Source: Paramoeba atlantica
Taxonomy: Eukaryota; Discosea
Direction: 5' to 3'
Assembly: GCA_977017575.1 (NCBI GenBank)
Contig: CDRNVI010000015.1
Coordinates: 434,001 to 498,000 of the forward strand
Length of the DNA: 64,000 bases
Below the pieces are notes generated by a model. It searched no databases. It was not told where the DNA came from and was given only the letters and a program-made list of their open reading frames with translations. A program made the translations under genes and the position numbers. Positions 39,076 to 48,418 of this stretch are shown in pieces; position 1 is the first letter of the stretch; the number at the start of each line of letters is the position of its first letter.

Positions 39076-39987
39076 ATGAAAGGAGACACAAAAATTGGAA
39101 TCGTTTCGAAAGAATCTTTTGAAAGTGCCACTTCAAGTGAGTGGGGAAGTGCCAGCTCAGAAGATCCCTGTTCCGAAATATTACGCGATGTCTCTTCTAT
39201 GGATGCATCTAACTGTTCTCCTGTATGTGCAGCACATGTCGCGAACAGCTTACATTTTTATGACGAGCCAGATTGGGAGCACGAACTTGAACGAGGAAAT
39301 GCGTATTTCTATTTTTCTTGCAAGGTCGGACACACTCTCAGTCTAACTGAGAAGGATACTGTAAATTCGATAGTGAATCTTAGTAGTTTTCGTAACGAAG
39401 TAGACGAAAACAAAGTCCCCGCGTTCGATATCTACGATGACCGTGATGCCGCCTTGTACACTGTCGTACTCACGAAAGCGTGTTATTTGGTTCCCGGCCT
39501 TACGATTGAGCTCCTCAAACCCGAATTTCTTGCATCTGTGGAATACCAAAGAAATTGTCAGCCCCGAAATTCGACCATCGAAACCGAAACTGCGGATCCC
39601 GTTACTTTCCGCTTTTCCAAGCCAGTGATTCGTTTTCTTTATTCGCTCACTGTTCAGTTTCGGGTTAGCGTTCTTTCAGACGAAGCGCTGCGATGTCTTG
39701 AAGTACTCCACGGAATGTCAATACAGCACGGATTACTTTTGGAACGCACGAAACGTACTCCTGGAAAAGTAGACAGCACTGCTAAAGTGAAATCCGTGTT
39801 ACTGTACTCCTCCGTGTGCGGGGGACTTCTTGTCACCAACACAACTGCTGTATTAAACACGAATATCCCGTCAATTGCATCAAGCATTATGGGAACGTTG
39901 GCTTCCACGGCCTCGAAGGAGGTCGGGGAGACTGCGGAGCGCACTCGCGAATATATTTCAAAGGTATCTGGAAGTAATAAGATGTAA
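39076..39987 (+). CDS. Hypothetical protein, 303 aa
   Basis: Not recognised. The acidic Ser-rich N-terminus (about 1-60) is probably disordered. Residues 70-235 have alternating strands and helices (AYFYFSCKVGHTLSLTEKD, LYTVVLTKACYLVPGLTIEL, KPVIRFLYSLTVQFRVSVLS). The tail (about 255-300) is Ala/Ser/Thr-rich and amphipathic (VNTN IPSIASSIMGTLASTASKEV, in parts), possibly membrane-associating. No signal peptide. Position between the GARP candidate and RMND1 gives no functional hint. Two possible acceptors (TTTTCAG near 39037 and TATATAG at 39070) precede the ATG. Confidence 0.65.
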   Translation: MKGDTKIGIVSKESFESATSSEWGSASSEDPCSEILRDVSSMDASNCSPVCAAHVANSLHFYDEPDWEHELERGNAYFYFSCKVGHTLSLTEKDTVNSIVNLSSFRNEVDENKVPAFDIYDDRDAALYTVVLTKACYLVPGLTIELLKPEFLASVEYQRNCQPRNSTIETETADPVTFRFSKPVIRFLYSLTVQFRVSVLSDEALRCLEVLHGMSIQHGLLLERTKRTPGKVDSTAKVKSVLLYSSVCGGLLVTNTTAVLNTNIPSIASSIMGTLASTASKEVGETAERTREYISKVSGSNKM

Positions 39988-40206
39988 TTTTGCATCAATA
40001 TTGATTCCCATTGAACTGAGTTTCTGGTCCATATTTTTTTGTTGTAGCAAATTCAGTGGGCTTTCTGTGTGTTGCTTTTCTTACTCATAGTTATCGTGTG
40101 TATATTTTTTTATCGCACGTAATGGTTAACAATGCAGTGTTTTCATCCTAATATCGTTGTACTTTATCTAACATAGTGCGCAATTACTTTCTGAGACATT
40201 GACAAA

Positions 40207-41241
40207 ATGAGGTGTTTCTCCCTTCTCTATTCTGCGCCCACTGCGTGTAGAACTGTCATTGCTCGAGCCACAGGTGTACCATACAATCTGGAGCGCATTG
40301 AAAAACTGGTTGCTGACAAGGAAATATCGTACAAAATCCTTCTCACGTTTCCGAACACAAAGCACAAGGGGCTTCCTTTACACAATGAAGGTAAGCGACA
40401 CCGTTCACTGCGCTTCATTGCGTTTGAGGCATCGCGACAAGGTGATCCATCCTACCCCGTGACACATTTTTTGCTACAAGAAGGCGTCCACGTGGCATGG
40501 GGTGCCTCACTTACAGACATGAACCTTGTGGAGCAACGTCTTGCCACACACAATGCTATTGCCTCCGAGCGGGCCGTATTCCAATCGCCACTCACGGAGT
40601 CGATGCACTACCGTTGTCACGCGGAATACAAAGCCGCAGGGGGCACTCGTCGCTCCGGTTCCTTCGTGGATGCCGATGCGGATAGTTTTGTTCTCCACGA
40701 TGATGAGAATGTGTTAAACAAAGTGCCTTTTACTTTTGCTCTCGCCCAGAGCGCTCTGATTGATGCCACAAATGAGACCATGACACCCACAGTGCGTCAA
40801 ACACGCCAGTGGAGCCGGGAGGTCGTCGCCACCGGGACCTTGTGCTTCAGTTTGCGTCGCCTGCGTCAGCACAAGGCTATGATGACACTTGTTGCCACGG
40901 ATGTGTTAGCTGGACGGGCATTGGACAAGCCTGCATTTTTTTGGTACGCCGCCTCCGGACCCCTCCGTCCGCTGTCACAGGTCTATGGTGAGGCACAGGA
41001 GCATTTGGAGATCGACCGACGTCGCGACTTTCTACTGGAACGTCTGCGTAACGTCTCGACGACGATGGAATTTCTACTCGGGGAGCACCATAGTGGGGTG
41101 TCGCACCGCTTGGAGTGGGTCATTATCCTTCTCATTCTGGTGGAAGTTCTTTTCGCGTTGAATCATTTTGTTCATGATTCAAGGGCAGTAGACGAAGATG
41201 ACTCAACCTCCACAACGAGAACTACAGTCTCAGAAGCGTGA
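40207..41241 (+). CDS. RMND1/Rmd1-like DUF155 mitochondrial protein
   Basis: 344 aa. The C-terminal signature of the DUF155 family is clear: EAQEHLEIDRRRDFLLERLR, FLLGEHHSGVSHRLEWVIIL, then one membrane span LEWVIILLILVEVLFALNHF. Animal RMND1 is an inner-membrane protein that supports mitochondrial translation; yeast Rmd1/Rmd8 are related. The N-terminus MRCFSLLYSAPTACRTVIAR is a plausible mitochondrial presequence. From about 40500 to 41130 the codon third positions are strongly G/C, unlike the surrounding AT-rich DNA and the beginning of the same gene. The central part between 100 and 230 is divergent. Confidence 0.85.
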   Translation: MRCFSLLYSAPTACRTVIARATGVPYNLERIEKLVADKEISYKILLTFPNTKHKGLPLHNEGKRHRSLRFIAFEASRQGDPSYPVTHFLLQEGVHVAWGASLTDMNLVEQRLATHNAIASERAVFQSPLTESMHYRCHAEYKAAGGTRRSGSFVDADADSFVLHDDENVLNKVPFTFALAQSALIDATNETMTPTVRQTRQWSREVVATGTLCFSLRRLRQHKAMMTLVATDVLAGRALDKPAFFWYAASGPLRPLSQVYGEAQEHLEIDRRRDFLLERLRNVSTTMEFLLGEHHSGVSHRLEWVIILLILVEVLFALNHFVHDSRAVDEDDSTSTTRTTVSEA

Positions 41242-41703
41242 AATCAACGTTTTGCTGTTAGCATGAGTAGTGTGTAAAACCTACGTAATTTCCATAATCT
41301 CTGAGCTTTTTCTGTCCGTTTCATGCGCTTAGAGCTCGAGTTGTGGTTCGGCATCTTATACTGAATAACCTTATTGGATTCTTGCCAAAGCTTTTTTAGC
41401 GTTCCCTTGTAATGAAGGAACTGATTACGGGGGAACTTTAATGCGGGAAATTAAATGGCTACGGGGGAAAGTTTTTTATATCCAAGTGCAACGTCAAAAA
41501 AATGATTATCTTGAAGTCAAATGGAACTGTTAACTGAGGTGTATGGGACCGATTGTAATTTCTTTTGACAAATATTGCAGCTTTATGGTAAATAAAGTTT
41601 ACCAGTGTGTACATTTTTGTCTAAAACAGCTTTCCGATGTTTTTGACTCATCTTTTTCTGTTATTTTCAACTTATTTCAAATTTCATATAATCACTAGAT
41701 ATT
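41242..41703. other. Intergenic spacer
   Basis: No ORF. A GGTAAAT-AAAG-TTTACC hairpin lies at about 41588-41604. CACTAG just before 41699 is the likely acceptor of the next gene. Confidence 0.4.
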
Positions 41704-42504
41704 ATGCTTCATCGCTGTGTCTCGTGGAGAATCAAAATTCATCGACGAAAAACAATTCAATTCAAAGGAGTTAGAAAAGCAGCTAAGCGAGAGCATCTAA
41801 ATTCCAATCCTTACATTGCTCTAGGAAACCATTACGAAACAAGCGTATGCACGGGTCATGAGCTGGAGGCGTTTCAAAATTTTACTACCTACGCTTTTAC
41901 TGAAGAAAATTCGCCTCTCATTCTTCACACGCGAAATTTAAGCGATTTGCCTCCCAATGAACGGCTTGAGGCCATACTTGACTTGATGCAGAAAAAGTGG
42001 AAAGGTCGTGATTATGTTAACTCTGTCGAAAAACTCCGTTTATGTACTCGTGCCGTACAATGTTTTGAGGATCTTTGTCGGATGCATAGCGCAATGCTCT
42101 GTGACTATGGAGAAGACTACCGCACACGTTTTGCTGATATTGTGGAGAGTATATGCGTTCTTGTACAACGCGTGCGAAACGATTTTCCCGAAGCCCCGGC
42201 AGCTCTTCTCTACACTGCGAAAGTATGTGAACTTATCGGCGAGGAATCCCTAGAGTCGCAGTGCTTTCGTACCGCTGAGTCTTCTATTAAAAGTCTTGAT
42301 GAACCTATTACCCCATCAAAGCTTTTTGGTCAAAACTTTCCTGGAATGAATAAAATATCAGATTCTTCCAAAGCGTTTGTTCCTAAGTCTTATTCCAAAC
42401 CATCTGGAGCATATGACACCACGCAAAATACGAAGGTACCGCAAAAAGCGTTATCACTTTTTGATCCTTCTTGCACAGTGCACGAAGAATTTGATTTAAG
42501 ATAG
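41704..42504 (+). CDS. Hypothetical protein, 266 aa, helical core
   Basis: Not recognised. The very basic N-terminus (MLHRCVSWRIKIHRRKTIQF) could be a mitochondrial presequence. Residues about 85-200 are predicted helical by eye (NERLEAILDLMQKKWKGRDY, VEKLRLCTRAVQCFEDLCRM, ADIVESICVLVQRVRNDF, LLYTAKVCELIGEESLESQC), resembling a short TPR/PPR-like array. The last 60 residues are polar and disordered. It may belong with the other mitochondrial helical-repeat proteins in this array. The ATG follows AATCACTAG closely. Confidence 0.6.
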   Translation: MLHRCVSWRIKIHRRKTIQFKGVRKAAKREHLNSNPYIALGNHYETSVCTGHELEAFQNFTTYAFTEENSPLILHTRNLSDLPPNERLEAILDLMQKKWKGRDYVNSVEKLRLCTRAVQCFEDLCRMHSAMLCDYGEDYRTRFADIVESICVLVQRVRNDFPEAPAALLYTAKVCELIGEESLESQCFRTAESSIKSLDEPITPSKLFGQNFPGMNKISDSSKAFVPKSYSKPSGAYDTTQNTKVPQKALSLFDPSCTVHEEFDLR

Positions 42505-42779
42505 GTACGCATGGGGATATGGGTTGGTGTGAGAGCACCAAAATTCTACAGGTAGCAGCTCACATGTGCATTGGTAAATCTTTTAGTTTTTCTGCTTAAT
42601 ACAGTAGGCATTAAGCGGTTTGAACACTTGAATATTCTCGCTTGCTTAGTCTTTGTATTCTTATCATTTTGTAAATATTTTGTAGTTTATTACTTATAAT
42701 TTTCTATCATTACTACTGCAAATGTGGCTAAAATTTAAGTGAAGCGCGAGAAACCTCCATTCCTGACGCGCATCAATTA

Positions 42780-42790
42780 TCTGTTTTTAG
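42780..42790 (+). promoter_or_regulatory. Likely trans-splice acceptor
   Basis: TCTGTTTTTAG ends three bases before the ATG at 42794, leaving an extremely short leader between acceptor and start. Confidence 0.5.
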
Positions 42791-42793
42791 ATT

Positions 42794-43789
42794 ATGAAAC
42801 GAAAATTTGTTTCCCTAGGTGGATGGTGTGGGCCTGCATTGATTTTGGGAAAGCTTGGAGTACGAACGGAGGCTTACCCGTTCGACTTTTCTCGCGTCAC
42901 ACTTGATGGTGTGTTAAATTTTCTGACCAATGGTTTTAATGAGGGATTCTTTCCTTTGGGTCCTCCATACCGTCCAGAGTGCGTCGGACCTTGGGTTCTC
43001 TTTCGCTCTCAACACTGCGCATTTGCTCACTTTGACCTAAACGACCCCTCCGTTCTTTCCGGTTTCCAACGGAAGTTTGACCGCTTCAACGCGTTGGTCG
43101 ATGGCAAAGACTCCAGTGTCACTTTTCTGCGAACCGTTACTGCACGGCATCCATTAGAGGAGATTTCCCTAATTCCGAAACTTGAAACTATAATTAAGAA
43201 AAGAAATCCACATCTGGACTACCGTGTTGTTCTTATTGTACACGATCAACCCGGGATGAGCACCACACAACATACCCCCTTGAGCGATCGATGTAGCCTT
43301 TGGTCTTTGCGCTACGACAAGTCAGCTCCCGACGCAAGTCTCTTTGATAAAACCTGTGCTGGATACGAACATATTGTTCGTGTCAGCGAAAAGCAAGAAA
43401 GCTGGCCGCCTTGTCAGGAGCCCAATGTGCCGAGTGAGTCCCAATGGTATCCCCACAACAATCTTGCACTGATTGATGGTATCGCAAGTGTGGGAGGGAC
43501 CTGTGTAGGGGTGGGAAGTACCAAGCAGCACTCAGATGGAAAATGTCACTATTGTGGTGACATGACTTCACATAGCTCTAAACATCCCTGGTTGCAGCCC
43601 TCCAGAGCGTTCACCGTGGAGGAAGATGAAATTATTCTTCCCCATTTGTATCGTATTGTGGCAGGAGAGGATCGAGTAGAAGTTGTGGAGACGCTTGCCA
43701 ATCAGCTACACCGTACTGCTTGGGAGATTATTTCTCGAATTCAATTTCTTACGAATTCAAGCTCAAAAATTACCGATGGTTTGATGTAA
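42794..43789 (+). CDS. DUF1796 papain-like protein with C-terminal Myb/SANT-like domain
   Basis: 331 aa. The N-terminal half fits DUF1796, a putative papain-like cysteine peptidase family: FVSLGGWCGPALILGKLGVR (candidate nucleophile Cys12), AYPFDFSRVTLDGVLNFLTN and CAFAHFDLND (candidate His). Catalysis is unproven in this family. After about residue 220, a short Cys/His motif (CHYCGDMTSHSSKH) may bind zinc. Residues about 272-325 read FTVEEDEIILPHLYRIV, VETLANQLHRTAWEIISR, which have the helix pattern of Myb/SANT or trihelix DNA-binding domains. I do not know this combination. Substrate and location unknown. Confidence 0.7.
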   Translation: MKRKFVSLGGWCGPALILGKLGVRTEAYPFDFSRVTLDGVLNFLTNGFNEGFFPLGPPYRPECVGPWVLFRSQHCAFAHFDLNDPSVLSGFQRKFDRFNALVDGKDSSVTFLRTVTARHPLEEISLIPKLETIIKKRNPHLDYRVVLIVHDQPGMSTTQHTPLSDRCSLWSLRYDKSAPDASLFDKTCAGYEHIVRVSEKQESWPPCQEPNVPSESQWYPHNNLALIDGIASVGGTCVGVGSTKQHSDGKCHYCGDMTSHSSKHPWLQPSRAFTVEEDEIILPHLYRIVAGEDRVEVVETLANQLHRTAWEIISRIQFLTNSSSKITDGLM

Positions 43790-43915
43790 GTGTTTTACAT
43801 TGTATATTCTTTTTGATTTGTTTTTTTATAAATGAGTAGTAAAAAGAGCACATATTTTATCTAAATTGTCTTTCTAGGGACTCGTCGTCATTTTGTAGAT
43901 TAGACTTCATTTTCG

Positions 43916-45295
43916 ATGCGAGGCATCGGCTGTACAATTTTTAGCAATTTCTTCACCGCGCTTACCCTTTTTTTCACGCTTCTTTTGAAGAGGTCCATTC
44001 CCGGTATTAGGTCTTCTGTACACCACGTTTCTCTAGCATCGATACACGCCTTAGTGGACTCCAATATCCACCTTGGTTTCGTAAGAAAGACCCATGATCC
44101 CATTGCACCCTCTTCTTCCCCCATTTCCTTGAGTTCCAATCCCTTTGGCGGGTTCGGACCGCACGATCTCATCGACTTTAACGGTATCCTCTCTGATCGC
44201 CTCGAGCCAACGTCCCCATCTGATTCCACAAAACCCCCATCAACCTCTCCAAGCTTTTCCTTTTCGGGAGGTCTCACCAACGCGTTCTGCATAAGCGGGC
44301 CACTAGCCGGCGACGACTGGTCGGCCAATTTCACGGCTGCCACAACGGCCGTGGGGACGCAATTCTCCGATCTGTTCACTCGCATGCACTCCATGGCTGA
44401 GATCCTCCGACGTGTCGTGCAGGCTGAGATCACCGCGATGCACGGGGAGCGTAACGAGACCTACGTGGGGTACGAGCCCCTGGTGGCTCGCATGCTTGCC
44501 GCCTTCGCACAGCTTTCCTATTGTGACCTGTCCCGTCTGAACCGGCTCGTGGCCAATCCCATGGACGGGGTTGACTTCTCCCACCTCTCGTTTGTTCGGT
44601 CGTGGGAGTGGTCCGCGGCGGGGATGGGGGCGTATGTCGCGCTGGAGCAGCTCCACGATCAGGTTCATCACCGGCTCGTGCTGGCGTTTCGGGGGAGTGA
44701 GAATTTTCAGAACTGGTTCACCAACCTTAACGTTTTCTTTACGACGTTGGAGGCCTGCGATGGGTGCAGAGTGCACGCTGGGTTTCAAAATATGTGGGAT
44801 CAAATACGAAAGGATGTGATTGGGGCACTGAATGATATTCTGGATGAGGAGAACATTCGAGAGTTTCTAATAACCGGGCACAGCTTGGGAGGTGCGATAG
44901 CCGTACTCGCGAGTCTAGATTTGGTTCACATGTGGGATAGAAAGGCAAAGCCACGGTCGGGGTTCCGCGTGTATACCTTTGGTCAACCCCGTGTGGGCAA
45001 CATGCCTTTCGCGAGACATTGTAAGGAGGAATTGTCAGGCCGTGCTTTTCGCGTCACAAGGGAAGGAGATCCAATTGTTCGACTCCCTGGGCAATCACTG
45101 GGTTACCACCACGCTCCGCATGAGGTATACTACGACAGCACTGGCCAACGTTACGAAAGCAACGATCTTCAGCGTGACGAAGAGGAGGAAGAAGGGCTCG
45201 GATTGAGTAACCCGTACTTTAACCCACTCAAATACGACCCTATTGGTAGTCATGTGAATTACTTTGGGCTTCAGATTTCTCAATGTGTCACTTAG
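43916..45295 (+). CDS. Class 3 (Lipase_3) triacylglycerol lipase-like protein, secretory
   Basis: 459 aa. Begins with a hydrophobic signal or anchor (FSNFFTALTLFFTLLL). Lipase core: VLAFRGSENFQNWFTNL (oxyanion-hole region), VHAGFQNMWDQIR, ITGHSLGGAIAVLASLDLV with nucleophile Ser about 323, TFGQPRVGNMPFA, REGDPIVRLPG with Asp about 385, and SHVNYFG with His about 446. The triad is complete. It probably hydrolyses acylglycerols or phospholipids in the endomembrane system or outside. Bases about 44280-44790 are strongly GC-rich at third positions while both flanks, including the catalytic Ser region, are not. Several ATGs are possible; the first gives the signal. Confidence 0.9.
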   Translation: MRGIGCTIFSNFFTALTLFFTLLLKRSIPGIRSSVHHVSLASIHALVDSNIHLGFVRKTHDPIAPSSSPISLSSNPFGGFGPHDLIDFNGILSDRLEPTSPSDSTKPPSTSPSFSFSGGLTNAFCISGPLAGDDWSANFTAATTAVGTQFSDLFTRMHSMAEILRRVVQAEITAMHGERNETYVGYEPLVARMLAAFAQLSYCDLSRLNRLVANPMDGVDFSHLSFVRSWEWSAAGMGAYVALEQLHDQVHHRLVLAFRGSENFQNWFTNLNVFFTTLEACDGCRVHAGFQNMWDQIRKDVIGALNDILDEENIREFLITGHSLGGAIAVLASLDLVHMWDRKAKPRSGFRVYTFGQPRVGNMPFARHCKEELSGRAFRVTREGDPIVRLPGQSLGYHHAPHEVYYDSTGQRYESNDLQRDEEEEEGLGLSNPYFNPLKYDPIGSHVNYFGLQISQCVT

Positions 45296-45681
45296 AGTAT
45301 TCCGTTATTTTGGTTGATCGTGTATGGCACACATCTCATTTTTTGGAGCCGGTCAGAGACTGGTCTTTGCTTGCTTTTCTTTTTTTTAGAGCCGTTAGAG
45401 TCTAGCGGTTAGACGATTAGATTGGGCATCTGCATAATTTACTGCAATCAGTTTAATCAGATCAACGATTTGTCACACCTTTCTCGTGATACAAAGTCGC
45501 TGTCAAATGCGACAAAGCTATTTAGGATCCCATTTTCACTACTTTCTATTTGTTAAATAGGCGGGGACATATTTTTTTTATTCTTCCTATTCATGAAAGT
45601 AAATAGTGACGTCCTAAAGCGACCCAAATAGTGCTGACCTAAAGCTAAGTAGTCTACACTTGTTTTAGCTGGAGTTGGAAC
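45296..45681. other. Intergenic spacer
   Basis: No ORF. Two T-rich tracts with TTTTTTTTAG (about 45390) and CTTGTTTTAG (45668) precede the next gene. Confidence 0.4.
45659..45668 (+). promoter_or_regulatory. Likely trans-splice acceptor
   Basis: CTTGTTTTAG ends 13 bases before the ATG at 45682. Confidence 0.45.
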
Positions 45682-47433
45682 ATGGTGCACTTTAGAGATA
45701 CTTTTACGGAGGAGGTCTTGGAAGAAGTACGCGAAAAGCGCGAAAAAGTCTCAAGTTTATCTGTGGACGAGTTTTGCGAAATGCATCGCATACAGTTACG
45801 CTCTTCTCATCCTTTCTTTTATCCTCCACTGCATCATGAATCGTACTCTTCGTTAAACATGCCGGCATTCCTTTGTGGCGACTTTTCGAAGCAACTGACA
45901 TCTGACGAAGTAGGAACTGATCACGCTCCTAGTTTCTCAGAGAGTGCGATCTGGCCGTTGATTCTTACAGGGTCCAGTCTAGCGATCATTGCTGATCATA
46001 GATTTGATCCTCAAATTATTTTTCCACCTACTGTCCTTCATGTGCTAAGTCAACCTCTTGTAGAGCACGGGGAAAGTCCCAGAGTGGTGTACTTTGTCTC
46101 GACATGTGCTCGTGTTGAACCCGTTGTTTATAACCTACGTCGGCTCGGTGAAGCCAGTAAGGTAACCGTGCAGGGAATAAGCTCGCTGTCGTCAGACATA
46201 TTCACCGAGGATCATCGGTGTCCTGATATCATTGTGGGTACCCCGGGCCTTTTGAAATATTTTCAAAGCGAGCTTTGTGAGATGAATCGCATTTCCTTGG
46301 TAATCATAGAGAATTTTAACTATCATGTGTCAATCGGGCATCTAGAAGAATACATTACCTCGGTTGTACAGAAAAGATGCGCATCAGATGCTCAAGTTGT
46401 TGCTATTGACAACTTGGATAACGTGGATTTGCAATTTATTCCAAGGTTTAAGAAGCGCGAATCAAAAACAAATTATTTTCTACCGGAACAAGCATTCGCG
46501 GAGTTCTTTGGGTCCTTTCCTTTCATTGAAGTTCGCTTTAGTGAGCAAAATCATATCATAGAAAGCAAATCAACGGATCACAATAGCGCGAAAGGCGAAA
46601 AATCTGCTATTGGCTCCATTTCAGTTTCGAAGTCTGGCGATGCAAAAAGTGGATATCTTAAGCATTATTCGAAGCATCCTAGTCGCTTTCTTGTTCTAAC
46701 AAACTTGGTATCACCGGGCTTTCAACCTCTTGCCTTAGATCTAGGCTTGCAGTGCTCAACTGCACTATTTTATCGGTTTCTAATTCAGGGAAACAACGAA
46801 ATTAAAAGTCTTGTTCTTGACGTTAAAAATTTGGATAAATGTAAACGAAGTTCTAAGGCCTCATCCGCAGATGCTGCTTCATTCCTGTTTGCTTGCATTA
46901 TAGATTTTGGAAACTATAACACGGATTCTGCACTTGTTTCTTACCGGCGTCTGCATGGCAGTCTGTATAACAATCGCGTAGTTTCTGCATACTTTGCCAG
47001 TATTGAAGATGAAATATATGGACCTCAAGGTGCTCATGATCAATCTTCTACACGACATCTTAACTCAATAAATTTGCTCAACGGGACGGATTTATTTAAT
47101 CTTCCCTATCTTTATCCTCACAGGGTAGTTCGTGTACAATTTAAAAATGAAGGTCGGCATGTATCAGCTTCTTTCCAACATGAAATCACTCGAGAACTTG
47201 AGATTTACGGTAAGATAAGAAAGGTACTCTTTTTAAAAACAACAACAGACTCTTTCGCACAAAGTGCAGAATCAGGTACGGGATATGTTTTAGTCGAATA
47301 TCAATCCATACTCTCTGCGCATGAGAGCATACGATGCATAAATGGGAATGTGAACACGAGTTCACTTATTCGGTCGACTTTGTATGACCACCAACGATAC
47401 CTTCGAGGTGATCTAAGCGCAAGTGATAAGTAG
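45682..47433 (+). CDS. Degenerate DEAD-box helicase-like protein with C-terminal UHM/RRM
   Basis: 583 aa. The order of a DEAD-box first domain is kept but its catalytic motifs are lost: LTGSSLAIIAD stands where the GxGKT P-loop should be, VVYFVSTCARVEP for the PTRELA motif, IIVGTPGLLKYF is well conserved, and IIENF replaces DEAD. It should not hydrolyse ATP. Residues about 470-575 resemble the U2AF-homology motif of SPF45: VVRVQF, ITRELEIYGKIRKVLFL, TGYVLVEYQSILSAHESIRC, INGN, STLYDHQRYLRGDLS. UHMs bind ULM peptides of SF3b1/U2AF, so a splicing scaffold is likely. Two other splicing genes lie downstream. Confidence 0.7.
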   Translation: MVHFRDTFTEEVLEEVREKREKVSSLSVDEFCEMHRIQLRSSHPFFYPPLHHESYSSLNMPAFLCGDFSKQLTSDEVGTDHAPSFSESAIWPLILTGSSLAIIADHRFDPQIIFPPTVLHVLSQPLVEHGESPRVVYFVSTCARVEPVVYNLRRLGEASKVTVQGISSLSSDIFTEDHRCPDIIVGTPGLLKYFQSELCEMNRISLVIIENFNYHVSIGHLEEYITSVVQKRCASDAQVVAIDNLDNVDLQFIPRFKKRESKTNYFLPEQAFAEFFGSFPFIEVRFSEQNHIIESKSTDHNSAKGEKSAIGSISVSKSGDAKSGYLKHYSKHPSRFLVLTNLVSPGFQPLALDLGLQCSTALFYRFLIQGNNEIKSLVLDVKNLDKCKRSSKASSADAASFLFACIIDFGNYNTDSALVSYRRLHGSLYNNRVVSAYFASIEDEIYGPQGAHDQSSTRHLNSINLLNGTDLFNLPYLYPHRVVRVQFKNEGRHVSASFQHEITRELEIYGKIRKVLFLKTTTDSFAQSAESGTGYVLVEYQSILSAHESIRCINGNVNTSSLIRSTLYDHQRYLRGDLSASDK

Positions 47434-47491
47434 GAAACTATACCTCTGAGGTTTTTCAGAGGCTATTACATTGTAAAGAAATTTAGGATTA

Positions 47492-48225
47492 ATGCCATCG
47501 AAAATGTACCCCAAAATCGATTTTTTTGATTTTTTTATAGTTTTCATTCTATCATTCATTTCTTCACCCCAGATTCATATTCTGGTGCCTTTGCAACGTT
47601 TTTTCACCCATTTTTACATGCTTTCGCTTACCTAGTTTATCGTCAATACCTAAGTTCCGACGTCAAAAAAGTTTCTTTTTTCGGAATTTCTTCGGTTTCG
47701 CTCACTCTTACTTCGTTCTTAAGAACGAAGTACTGGTGTTTGCAGCAATTGCTTCAGTCTTCCCTCTGGGCAAGTGCATGTACTCGGTCTTCCGCCCTAT
47801 GTTTCTCCTCGCACCATGTACTGACATATCCCTTCCTGTATATCCGTCTGAAACGTCGCTATCGTGCTTTTGAAAGAGAATAGAAGTACATTGTGCGATG
47901 AGAAACTGATCGACCATACGCAATCTACATAGAGGGAAAGCACGACTAAGTGCACTTGCCCTGATGGAAGGCGAGGCAATCACTGCAAGCACCAGTACTT
48001 CATTCTTATGAACGAAGTAAGAGTGAACGAACCCGATGAAATTCCAAAAAAAATAGGCTTTTTTAACACCGGATGTTATGCTTTGAGGATAAACTTGGTA
48101 AGAAGAAGTACGTAAAAATCAGTGAAAAAACGTTGCAAGGGCACCCCAATATGAATCTGGGGTGAAGAATTGAAAACTATAAAAAACTTAAAAAAATCGA
48201 TTTTAGGGTACATTTTCGATGGCAT
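47492..48225. mobile_element. Foldback element with ~250-bp inverted arms
   Basis: Left arm 47492 to about 47750 begins ATGCCATCGAAAATGTACCC. The right arm, about 47975-48225, ends in the complement. The arms share many blocks (CTTCACCCCAGATTCATAT, TTGCAACGTTTTTTCAC, CACTCTTACTTCGTTC), with scattered substitutions and small indels. The centre of about 225 bp is unique. No coding capacity. Ends carry the same ATGTACCC word as the MITE at 20220-20770. Confidence 0.85.
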
Positions 48226-48418
48226 CGAGCCGAATTTTATATTCCTAATAAATGGACATAACAATTTCTTATAAAACAAAATTTAATAGCTTTTTGAGAC
48301 ACAATAGTAAAGTTTGTTGTATCAATTTGAAACGTTTTATAGATTATTGATGAAAACGTGTTCGTACTACGCGTACATTAATAGCAAGGGGTGTACAAAA
48401 ATATACTAGTTGTGTCGC

